Shown here: positions 13,883-26,000 of the stretch, piece after piece | Position numbering within the stretch: position 1 is the stretch's first letter | Layout of the letters: every line of letters starts with the position of its first letter | Source of the DNA: Puffinus mauretanicus | Lineage: Eukaryota; Chordata; Aves; Procellariiformes; Procellariidae | Assembly (NCBI GenBank): GCA_023333565.1 | Contig: JAJKFH010003575.1 | Coordinates: 620,001 to 684,000 of the forward strand | DNA: 64,000 nucleotides | Reading direction: 5' to 3' | Made by a program: the position numbers and the translations under genes | The notes under the pieces: model-generated | Database searches by the model: none | Told to the model about the DNA's origin: nothing | The model's input: only the letters and a program-made list of their open reading frames with translations

Positions 13883-14077
13883 TTAGGATTGTTCAGCAGA
13901 ACTTCGAGAGGGGCTGGGCTCGGTGCCGTCCTCAGTGCTACTGTCCACATCTTGCTCCATTGCCGTCTCCTCATCGTCGAGGCGCTGACTGGTGAAGTTG
14001 TTGAGCTCCAGGAGCCCGCTGGGTTCCACTACCACGTTGGAGCTGGAGTGACAAGGGATGGAATAGTGAGGGATAGT
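13883..14077 (-). CDS. EMSY: EMSY exon 20: C-terminus and stop, residues 1267-1330
   Basis: Encodes HSSSNVVVEPSGLLELNNFT, then LDDEETAMEQDVDSSTEDGT and a Ser/Pro-rich end, with TAA at 13885-13883. The acidic conserved C-terminal tail is characteristic of EMSY. Acceptor TTTCAG at 14078. Confidence 0.95.
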   Translation of the reverse strand, partial: TIPHYSIPCHSSSNVVVEPSGLLELNNFTSQRLDDEETAMEQDVDSSTEDGTEPSPSRSSAEQS

Positions 14078-17000
14078 CTGAAAGAAAGAGAAAATTTAAG
14101 TTTTAACATGCAGAGTTTTCACAGGTAAAGGCATCTGTGCAAGCACAGGTACTCCTGGAAAAGGGATACTCGGTTTCCAAGAGCTATTTTCTCTAGCTAA
14201 GGCCCCTTGCACGTTACATTACGTTAGCTAAAGCTTCAAAGCACCCTTTCACCGGATTAGGTTGTGAAAGATAAAATTTGAATAATCTTGCTCTTAAGGC
14301 ACTGCTCTTGGCCTTGGATCTTCCCTAAAGGTCTGTGACAGCATAACCAACAGCTAAACCACCGATGCCCACCATCCACCACTCCCCAAACGCAAACCAG
14401 AAGTAACGCTTTCTTCAGCCTTATCTTTTTCTTATCTTTTTCAGACAAGACATTCAGATATAAGGACTAGCTATGTCTTTTGTATATGACACAATATAAG
14501 CTCCAGCCCTGCTCAGAGCTGCAGCGGCATAGAGGCTGAGGAAACACAACGGATCTAAGCTATTTATTTCTGCTTATGCTTTCATAGGTTCTAGAAACTA
14601 AATCTACAACTTCATACAACTGAAATTCTGGGCAGTTATTTTACTTTTGAAACAGCTCGTAGCATGCCACAATGATAAACAATACAGATTCTCAAAATAT
14701 ACAGATTTGAAGTAAAATAGAAATCTACCTTTGTCTATTTAGGGAAATGAGGACTAAAAATGAGTACAAAAATGATGATTTCTACAAAAGCGAAGATAGC
14801 TGCAATGAAGATTTTACAAAGTAGCGTGAAAAATTTGAAAGCTCTGTACACAAATTACTTTCCCACATCAGAAGTATTTTCACTGCAACACAAATATGAT
14901 ACACAACAAAACCATTTCAATCCACGCTATCATTTGTGTGAACATATACAATACCAACTCGTCTACAAAGATTCATATTATACCACTATGAGTCCTCGGA
15001 TGACTTAAATACTTCGTCAGTTGACATTCTGACCATGTATTACATCATGAAACATCGTACTTAAGACAGCAGAATCAAGGAAAATATCAATCATCAGTTA
15101 CGCAATGACTCAAACCGTTTAGGCTGAAGATCAATAGTCATTTCATCTCAGAAGTGGCAAAACTGGTTGTAAGTGAAGTTAACACGCTTTCTTCTGAATC
15201 CAGACCTTATTTGCTCAACTTTCCCCGTAAGTAGAACCCCACTACTTCATTTTTTGCGCTAATTTTGTACTCGGAGGTAACATTAATAGATACTACAAAA
15301 AAAAATTCCAGACCATAGTTCCATAGTAAGTGGTCTTTTCTTAAGCATTTCAAATGAAAGTACTCTGTAAAATTAGATGAGCTTGGTTTGTTTTCTTAAC
15401 AGAAAAAGAAAGGAAGACACCGAGGACACAGTGAATGACACAGTGCTAGAGAAACTCCAGCTCAATTTAAGAATTACACACTTTGAAGTAGTAATCCATG
15501 ACAAGCATAAGAGTAGAAAAATGAACCAAAAACTGAAGAAGGAAAACAAAATACTTGAACATCGTTCAGTTGCTATCATCACACTAGACACGAGTTTGCC
15601 CTGCTCAACCTTTGCCTCATTTGCTCTGATCTTCTCTTACCTGGGTAACAATTCCTGATGAACTCTCTTCAGCTTTCTTTTGTGATATATTCTGAATGTG
15701 TATAAACTGGTTTGTTGTAGGCATTCCTTGTGCATCGAGTTTCCACTCTGTTAAAGTAGGACCAACAGCAGGAGGACTTGAACTGGATTCTGTACATGTC
15801 TGTTGCTGGGGGATGGAAGTTGCCGTCATCCCTACTGCAGCCACCCTCGGCACCTGGGTACAAGGTGACGACTCTGCTTCGCTAGCCAGTTTACTAGTGG
15901 ACGTGGCCTTGTTTGGGGGATCCACTATGGTATGTTCTACGTTTGTATCAATCTGAGCTTCCACCATAGACACTCTCAAAATATCTGCTACTGCTGTCTT
16001 CGCGGATGCCTGCATGGGAAATAGGCTGGTAACCGGCAATGCCAGTTTGGGCACAGAACTGCCACCTGCTACCTTTGAAACAGAAGGAGGCTGACGCCCC
16101 TCAAAAGTTATCTTTGTAACAGTGGATCCTTGCATTATAATTGGATGCTGCACCTGAAAATCAAATTTTTGTTGTGCATGTTACAGCTAGATTTTTTTTT
16201 TTTAATTGAAAATCTAATCAATATTTCCAAGGACAGTATGGCACAAACAACATACTTGCTATTAGGAAGACAGTTGAAACTCAAGTGTTTTAACAAAGGA
16301 ATTAGCAATGATATGGTAACAGTTAATTGAAGCCTGGGGAAAAGCAGCTTTTAGGCTGCTAGATATGGATTGTAGCAGTATAATACCACAGCAGCCTCGT
16401 TTTCCTTTGGGATTTACATCCCCATGTGATGTTTGTTAACCCTCTTGTTCTCACATGTATTCCTGAAAGGGCCAAAAAAAAAAAAAAAACACCCCAAAAA
16501 ATCATACTTTTCTGGAGTTAGTTAAAATACTTTTTTTTTTTCCCCCACGTTCCTCAGTCTTTTCATTTTCCCCTCCCAAGGAAAATCAAATTACTCCTGT
16601 ACATGAAAGCCATATAACTTCAGGAAGATGTAAACTACAAAGGAAGACGTACAATGGAGAGCCTTAGGAGACTGCAGTGTATTCAACTTTATTTCCACAG
16701 AAATAAAAAGTGCTACGGGAACGGAAATTAATAACGTGTCATATCTAAAAATTAAAAGAAAATAATTAGGGACAAATTCCATGCACCAGTGGTGGCAGAA
16801 ATTCATAAAAACTGTCCAACAAAACACGTTTGTGAGCTCTATGGATTTTTCCCCTATAACATGTGCTTCTCTTTCCTAGTGTCAACCTTCTGATGGGGTA
16901 ATTAATACCAGCGGAATGAGGAGTTCTCTCTTGCCAGGACAAAACACTGCTACAGCGACAGGGTTGGTGTTTTGATTTTTTTTTTTTTTTTCCTTGAACA

Positions 17001-20000
17001 GCGACGTGTATTTTGCATGCTATCAATATTCCGTTACCTGGCTTGCTGGCTGTTTCTCTGAAGAGGCAGGTAGCTGCATTTGACTCTGGGGGGGTTGGGG
17101 TTGCACGTAGATTTTTTGTGCCGTTGGTGCCTGTTGCAGTTTGGGCAGCTGCTGCGTGGTTTTTACTGCAAGCACCTGTACTACAGTTTGCTGTGGCTGT
17201 GCCACTAAGGTAGGGAGTTGCCTTTCTTTGGCCATCATGTGGTGTGGGGGGTGCTGTGCATCTGGTTTGGTCTGTGCTTGCTCTTGCTGCAGGGGGGTTA
17301 GCTTTTGATGCCTTATAGAAAGCTGGGGCATTTGTGGGAGTTTGTGCTGGATTTGATCAGCCTGCAGGTGGATTGTCTGCTTCTGCTTAGTCTGGAAACA
17401 CTGCAGAGTTTTCACTTGCAGTTGAGTCTGTTCCAGCTGTGGCTGACTCAGTTTTTGCTGTTTTTGTGCCTGCGATTGTGTCAGGGCAGATCTGTAAAAC
17501 AGGCCGGTCTGAGGATCCAAGGTGTCCATCTCTTCCACTTCTCCTTCCTCAGTTCCAAGTTGTTCACTGTGTTTGGTAAATGCAGTGTGACTGCTTAAGG
17601 CCTTAATAAGAAGAAGTTAGAGCAAGTTAGTAAAGGGAAATATAATTATAAGAATACACAATCTAAAAGTAATTTTTAATGATTCAATTGGACTACTTTA
17701 ACTCATTTTACCATTACAGACTCTTAGTTCATGTATAAAAAGAAACCCTTACGTGGAGATTCCACAATAGGTAAGCAATCAATAGCTATTTTTACAATGT
17801 TAAAATGCGGTACGTCTCTATGTGACAACATTAACTGCATAACTAATCCTCAGTGGACATCATGTAGCCCTCGCGTCTGTCAGACTGAGGTTCAAAGCCC
17901 CTCAGGTTGCATGGCGGTTGGATATGAAGCAGCAGGGATTAGCAGGTGGTTGAACCCATACCTCCTCATCAAAGCCAGAGTCTCTCTGCACAATAAATTC
18001 TTCTTCTGCCTTTTGGGAGCCTTGTCATCTTCTCCATTTCTTCTGCAGCTCCCCATATACCTACAATCTACCCTATTTCAGCAGAAATCCTCTCTTCTCC
18101 TTCCTTCCTCAAAATTTTATTGCAATTTTTCTCGGGCATTGCACAAACATTGTTTGATTTTTTGAGGGATTTGAGGGAGCAAGAGATCTACGTTACTATG
18201 CTTTGTATACCATGGTATAAACGTATTAATAAACGGCCTTAGCAAGATGAAGCAGCCTACTCAAACACCTTGAAAATACACTCTCTGAAGTGGGTTTATA
18301 ATCCTAACACAGTACTGTCCTGGTCCACAGCTTCCTAGAAGCTAAAGCAGTGCAGAGCTGGGCAGGTCTTTGACAAAGGCTTCAGTAAGATTTCACCACA
18401 AGCTACACCGTTTGTTTGAAGTGTTTGGGATCTTCACGGTACTGGTCTAAATACGATCTTACTTTTTGATTCAGAGAAGTTTGCCTATTCACAGACTAAA
18501 GCCCTCAAATGAAAAAGACTGTGTAGTGACCAGATTCTGCTTCATCCCTCTTCCCCCTACACTAACACCAACATAATCTAAAGAGCCTAGGCCCTTGCAA
18601 TACAATATAGAAAAAAGCAGCTCATTGCTGTTGAAGAGATGACATACAGACACCAAGAACTCATCTAGGAAGCACTATCTTTTCCACAGTGGCTCTTAAT
18701 ACCTCTTACTTAACAGTCTCAAGTAACCTCATTAACTGCTTCCCTTTTATCCCACCACCCTCCCCATCAAAACAGGCAATATTAAAATTAAGTTATTAAT
18801 TTGCCCTTACACTTAACATTTTCAGTGGCAGCAACACGACACATTCATTCAGAGCAAGCCCCGGTCCTATATAATTCACATAACCTACTGCTGTTTATAG
18901 ACTGTTGGGAAAAGAAAGGGTACAACCTGCTGCATGATATGGGTAATTGCGCCTGTGGAGGATGCGGGGATAGATTTCACCACAACAGAAGTCTGCGTTG
19001 CTGTCTGCGACTGAGCCACGTGCTGCAGCAGAGTCCTCTGGGGCTGAGATGACTGCTGGTGGGGCTGGGACCGATGACTGACTGAAAGTAAAGAGGTCAA
19101 TGGCACTTCTCCAGAACTAACTGCAGTAACTTCAACTATTTGCTTTGCATTTACGCTTCAACTGAAAGCATACATGAGTGAAATAAAGATCTGAGTATGA
19201 AAAACAGCTTTTACTGTATGCTAGCTTCAACCTTAAAGTGTAGATCTATTCTGAGAAGCCTCTTAAAGTAGCAACTCAGGGGTTTTGCTTTTGTCTATAT
19301 TTCCTAAGTAATCACGCTTGGTCCAAACCTCCTCTGGCCTCCCTCTCCCAACACACCAACTTTGCAAGCAGAATTTATACTCGATTTTCAGCTGGGTTCT
19401 TTATACAGCACCAGTGTAACACTGTAAAGCACAAGTTATTCTGTGGTTTTTACACTGTTAATAGCACCTGCACAATTGACTGCAATTAAGAACAGCAAGC
19501 CTTGCTCACTGAATTTCTACCACTGATAAACTGCAAGAAATACTCTCCAGAGCATAGGCTAAAATTGAAAGATTAGCAATTAGAAAATGTTTGGGTATTA
19601 TGAAAGCGAGTGAGGTTGATCAGAAATCACAGACCAAAAAATTGAGACCTTGTCATGGGTCTATGTCACTTTTTAGAACAGATCCAGCATGAGTTATGGA
19701 GCTATGGTCACGGCTCTGTAATTAAACAGTGGATTGAGAGAGAAATGATCTTCTGCTAAGGGAAAAAAAAAACCACAAACCATTCTATATTGCAGTCACT
19801 GATGAGACATGAGTCCAAATTACTTTATGCCTGTCCATACTAATATGTAAATATTTGCTTTAATTAACTTTTTAGTTACAAAATAATTAATAACTGAAGA
19901 AAAATAAGCAAAGTTTAAATTCAGTTGTAACATAACTTAAAAAGTTTCTAGTGACCTTGCTGAAAGTTAAAAGAAAGGTCATATTTTGAATTAATATGGT

Positions 20001-23000
20001 AATTTTACTTTCCCACTCCAAGAAAGGAGTTGGATTATATCAATACCGGCCTGCATGCTGTGCCAGATCCGTCGTGGATATCCCCCAACAGTTCCTGCAC
20101 AATTGAAAACTTCATTTAAAAATAAAGTTTCTAACCTATATGGTTGTGTAGATATTCTTCCGAATGTGAACCAATACAGTGTTGTCTTCCTGAGTCTGCA
20201 GACAGACAAAAAATGGTGACACTAAGATGTGTGAACTGCTCCCTTCATCTCACGAGGAAGCACATGCTGAATCCCAGCTCCCATATAGACTGAAGTGTGC
20301 CTAATCCTTTGGTCTAGACGCATGCAGGAGACTTCACAATAGATTATAGACTGTTTACTATTTTACTACTGAATTTTTAGCTGAAAATATAGCTACATGG
20401 GATTACTGATGGATCTTGAGAAACACAAATTAAAACAAAAAGAAAAACTCAATTACCTGCATTCCCTGGCAGTGTTCACAGAAACTGGGGGAAGGGACAA
20501 AAATCTAAGAGCAAAATAACCACTTTTGTGCTGTAGCAGAAACTGCTGCTAGTCAACCCACAGCAGCCTGCATTTCTCTGGTAGATTCCTGTATATCAAC
20601 TCAAAGTTTATAAAAAGCCCAGTATTTCAAATAGTAATCATAGCTCAAGGAAATTTTCAACTTTTGTACTTTGTATAGCTTCTAAGCTGCAGAAAAGGAC
20701 TTAAGTCTACAAAGATACCGACTATAATTTCCCGTCCTCCCTGCCAAGGGCCTTATTTTACATCAACTTTTACAGCAAGACCCAGCAAAATCTGGAGCCT
20801 TGAACAGAAGCACAATGCACAGCATCTGTGTCAGTGAAGACAACTGACTGTTAATTAGAGGTCACTTTAACACTACTTGTTGTACTTTGGAGTTTGTTTT
20901 AAAAGAGATCCAAGGGAGCATGACTCAAACATTCAAAATTGAAGCCAGATACAGTAAGTGTTATTTAAAAGAATAACAATAACACCCCCCCCAGCTCCAA
21001 TTTCACACAACTTAAAGTTAGACCATACAAGGGATGGAAGCGAGGGGAGGAGGTACAGAGCAGGAAAATGAAAAATGAAAATATCAGATTAGACATTTAA
21101 CACTAAAAACAGTGGAGTTACAGGTATGTACTTATACAATTTAATATAATCAAGTTTTATTCCTCTTTTCCAATGCGGATTTTCAACACACTTTTGCTTT
21201 CATTTTCCAAATAAAGTAGGGAGACCAATAAGGTGGACTTAAGAAATTAAAATGGAAAACAGGTAAATTGATCTTCTCATGTATGTATGGGAAGTGGCTC
21301 ACACCTAGTGTTCTGGGGTAGCAGGGAGCATCAGAGAGACAAGTCAAGGACTTACGCAAAATGGACAACCAGATAGGAGGAGTCAAGAGTTTAAAAAGTT
21401 AAGAGCTGAATCCCAAATATAATTTCAATTTGAATAATTTGTTTAAAAAGGGCAGATTTATCAGTTCAAAGCCTTCCAGCAAACGAAGAAACTGGGGACT
21501 ACATTAGCATGCTAAATGCACACCTGGCTTAAAAACCCACTTAATCCTGGCAAGCAAGTAACATTTTGCAAATATGGGTTAAAGTCAAAGTCTGACTCCT
21601 CTTGGTATGTACAAAAAATAGTATACAGTTCCTGTAACTTCATTTTCTACTCTTCCTTTACTAGACATTTTCCTTAAAGACAAGTGGGACAGCCTATCCT
21701 CTCCATTAGATCAGGGAACAGAAAATCTGTTCAGCTAGGGTATCTTGAAGCAACCCTTTGTTTAAGTTAGAAAGATTCTCGACTATGCCCCAGAAAAGCA
21801 GATGCAATCTCTGTCCCCTGTGCAGGATCTCAAGAGTGGAAGAAAAGACTCATTTTCTCTACCGTAAATTATAGTCAAACACAAAAATGAAACCCATTGT
21901 AAGAAAACTCCAAAAAGTCCCCAGACTTCAGCTGCAAACCCACCATCACACTACCTTAGTCACTTACCAGTTGTGATATATTCAGCAACTAATTCCGACT
22001 CTACTACAGCAATTGAAGGACTTTCTGGAGAATGCCTCTTTTCTTGGGTCATCTGGATTGGGACAGCCATTTGGCTCAAGTCAATGGTAGGCTGCCTTGG
22101 CTTCGATTCTAACTTTTCCTTCACTGCTTTAGAAGAAAAGGAAAACATAAAATAAACCTCCAATATATAAAACTCCATAATAAAATAGAACTCCAATACA
22201 AATGCAAAAGTTTATTTAAATAGATAGTGAGCATTATATAATAGATTTAAACAAACTGTTACAGGGTAAAAAGAAAGGAATCAGCTGATTCAAGATAGGT
22301 GCTTTCCAGTTACAAAACTTATCACGAACTGCTGCTTAAGCAAGTAATAAGCTTTGAAGTGATCCGAAACAACCACATGTGTTTTCACACCTGTTGTCTG
22401 CTGAAGTTCCAGCAAAGCTTTTATTGTGGAAGTAGCTGACTGAGATTCACTGGATACATCCTGGTAAATTATTGTAGGGCTTGTGTCCACAGCAATTTCA
22501 TGTTCTGACCAATCTTGACTTCTTGAAGCAATCACATGGACTACAGGCTGAGAATCTGTTTGCAAAAGAATAAAGGCGTATCAAGTCACCATAGAACATT
22601 TTGGGTTGGAGGTCTCTGGTCCAACTTCTTGCTTTAAAGCAGGGCTATAGTTCAAAATTAGACCAGGTTATTCATTATCTGTTAGTGTTTTGAACATTGC
22701 CAAGGATGCATATTCTTATTCTGCAACACTTTAGTTTTTATTACAATTGACTCTTGAAGTAAAACACTGCTAATGTTATGAACAGTTTCCAGCAAAAAAA
22801 AGATCCTGTATGTTAGTTGCTTGTAAAAGCTTTGGTTTGAACAATCAAAGTTCAGCAGGTTTCTTTGTATGTTGAATTTGCCTTGGATTGAACTCTTTTT
22901 CAGAAGGTTTTAGCAGTTGAAGTGATCAACGTGTATTCAGCATTCTGAATTAACAGCTCCTAAATTTTGATAAGTTTGTTGAATCTTCAAAGCTTTTTAA

Positions 23001-26000
23001 AATTTACTTAAAGTGGCAGTACAGACCAACAGTTACAGAATTATATAGAAAAGGTGATTGAAAGGCACATAAGTACACACGTTTCACTGAGAGACATCTG
23101 CTTTTATTTGATGCAGTGATACACCTTATGGTCACTCCTGACCAAAGGCTGGGTGTTATTTATGCCCTATTATTTATCCTCCTCTACCACACAAAGGGCT
23201 GCATCCGTATCATGGCCTGAAGCCATGGCAGCATCCCCATCAGGATTGCATGTCTGATATATGCCCTGATGCACATATATGTGCCTATAACAGGACCAAA
23301 ATTTATGTTGGTCACATGACAGCTTTCAGTCATGCAGTGGAGAGATGCTTCAATACACCCAGGAAAGAGGGTGGTAGAGCATGGGCTGCCAAAAAAAAAA
23401 CCACAAGCCGCTACACTGCGTACCTCTGACAGACTCCCCAAAAAGAGAGAACAGACTGCAGGCCACAAGCACTGGAACAGCAAATCAGAGCCCAGCAAGA
23501 AACCATTACCTCCACTTTTCACATAGAAAATGGAGGCATATAATAAATAGCTCATAAAAGATAAATAAAGCCTTAAGGGAAGTGAACAATGACACTCACT
23601 GCTAATAGATTGTGTGTGCTAAAAGGAGACACGGTGAATTACATGAAACTAGCTAGCATGCTTGGGAGACGGTCCATTCATATTTTATGTGACACTAATA
23701 CACACCTTGGGAGCTCTGGGAGGACTCTGTAGAAGAAGAGCTGCTATCGGTGTAGGTCTGCGGTTCTTCTTTCACTTCTGGGAGAGATGAGTTTCCTGTC
23801 TCTGCTACCCTTGATGCCTGCTGTAACGTTTCAGTCACCAACTGCCTTGTTTGTTCACTCACAACTGTTGCTTGAAATGTCACTGGCTTTGGTTTTATGA
23901 GAACCTAATTAGAAAGACAAATTTTGCGTATAGTAAGAGCACTCAAGAAAACAGATCTGAGCAATCAGAGTACAGGTGCCACTCAAATAGATCAATGTAC
24001 AAGACCTACATAATATTTGTAATTTACTGAAAAAGTCTACCTGTAAATTCAGCAGCTCTGATTATTAAACCACAAAGCCCAAGTAAATGGCAATGCACAA
24101 GAACATACTTCTCACTCAGTAATTTGGAGTACTTAACACAATAAACCATTAAACAGTCATTTTTCAGGGCTGGATACAACTATGGTGTGACAAGAGAAAG
24201 CTATGCAAGTGAGTTGGAACATGCGCTGCACTGATAAGGACAAGCACCTCTCTTCCGCAGCCCACAATAAATAGAGCCTTGAACAATCAAGACGCACAAA
24301 GTATCATATCTGATAAAAGTTTAGTTCTTTTAAATACTAAGTGCAACCAGAGAAAAAGCTGAAACTGAAAGCATCCAGAAATAAGGCAGATTCTCTGTAT
24401 ACAGCCCCAGCGACTACACAAGGTTGCAGGGACCACCTGAACATACATTAACCAGAAAATAACTTCAATAAAACATCAGATCTGATGGATTATCTATGTC
24501 CAGACTCTGCGCCTTTGTTTCTCATGATCTAGCCATTAGCTGTAAGACTTAAACAGGCGTCTAGAGCCATGACCAGACAGTTTCAGCTATGTAAAAGGCT
24601 TAGTAAATCCTTCTGGCTTGCTCTAGGCCTCCAGAAACAGCTAACAAATGCAAACATTGTGCTCAAGAAATCAGAATCAAGGCCACCTCATTACACCCCT
24701 AAGTCTCATTCCCCATAGACATGTATTAATCCTGCAACAAATGCGGCACCACAGTGAAAAATTATTTACTTCTCAATAAAATTTAGGGGTACATTTCAAG
24801 ACAGAAATGGGTCCTCACTGTACCTGCGTTTTCCCTTGCTGACCATAAACAATTTTAGTTGGGATGATTTTGGTGGCTGGCTGGACCGTGGACCCTATTC
24901 CTTTTGGCTGTGTAACAATCATTTTTGTGATGGGTCTTGTGGCAGTGATGATAGCAGGTTTTGCTCCTGCTGGCACTGCCTGAATAGTTTTCTCCCCCTG
25001 TAGAGAAGTCAAAGTTTACAGGTTAACTCAGTGAAATTCTTCAGAGAGACCCACTTCTCTAAAAGTTTACAGTTATAGCTGAGTGTGTGTACCATGAAAT
25101 CAAACTGCTGCTGCTGCAACTAGACTTATTTGATACAAAAAAACATTCGAAGACCAAGAACAAAAATCCCTCTGGCTTTGAATGGAAAAGCTACCAAAAT
25201 CCCCTTTTCCATTACTTTACCTTTTGAGCAGTTCTGAAGAGGTGAACAAAAAGGAGTAACTAAAAGACACTGACAAGTTTTTTGAAGTTGCTTCAAAGAA
25301 TTCACATAAGTTGGAACTTTCCTCAAATCCTTTGCAAATGTTTTTTAAAACCTCTTATTTCTATTAACACTAACTTTGGCAGACCATCTACAAAACTTGA
25401 ATTGAGATTCTGAAAAGAAATTATTTAAATATTGATCTTTGTATTATCCTCATGACCAAGACATTAATTACATATAGACTTTTTTTAAAACTAAAAGTTC
25501 ACTTAATAAAAAAAAGCAGATTCACAGCTGTTTCACAGGAAACATTTGATTTTGGAATAGTGCTGACATATGACTGGACTCCTGATAGCTTAAGAAGAGC
25601 AAAGACATTGAGCATGCTTTTTTTTTTTTTTTTTAGCTCTGCACAGTAACAAACCAGATGAGGAACAACATGCCAGTTCTCCCAGTATTCCTACCAATTG
25701 CTATCAAGTAGTGGGAAGTCCGAAGAACCATAGCTGTTTCAGAAATATCGTCACATTCTGGTGGTTCCTACTGTGTAACATCACGAGACTTCCACTTGTG
25801 TGAAAATACAGCTTTCAGTTTTGTAAACTAGGAAAGTTCGAAATCTTAAAAAAAAAATTCCTAAAAGGTTTTAAAAAACCTCCCTACTCAGCTCTGCTAC
25901 TCAAATAGACTTTTAAATATTACATGATTAATGCATTAAATCTCACATGTTCGTGTAGGAACATAAAGCACGTTCATCATTTTTATTTACTAGCACTTAT

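Larger units (their letters stand above)
14078..21967 (-). other. EMSY: EMSY 3' introns (between exons 16 and 20)
   Basis: Introns 14078-15640, 16154-17037, 17602-18926 and 19082-21967, separated by the listed exons. Only A/T runs were seen (for example near 16,475-16,490 and 16,978-16,991); no mobile element was recognised. The 19082-21967 intron is where an extra small coding exon was sought and not found. Confidence 0.8.
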
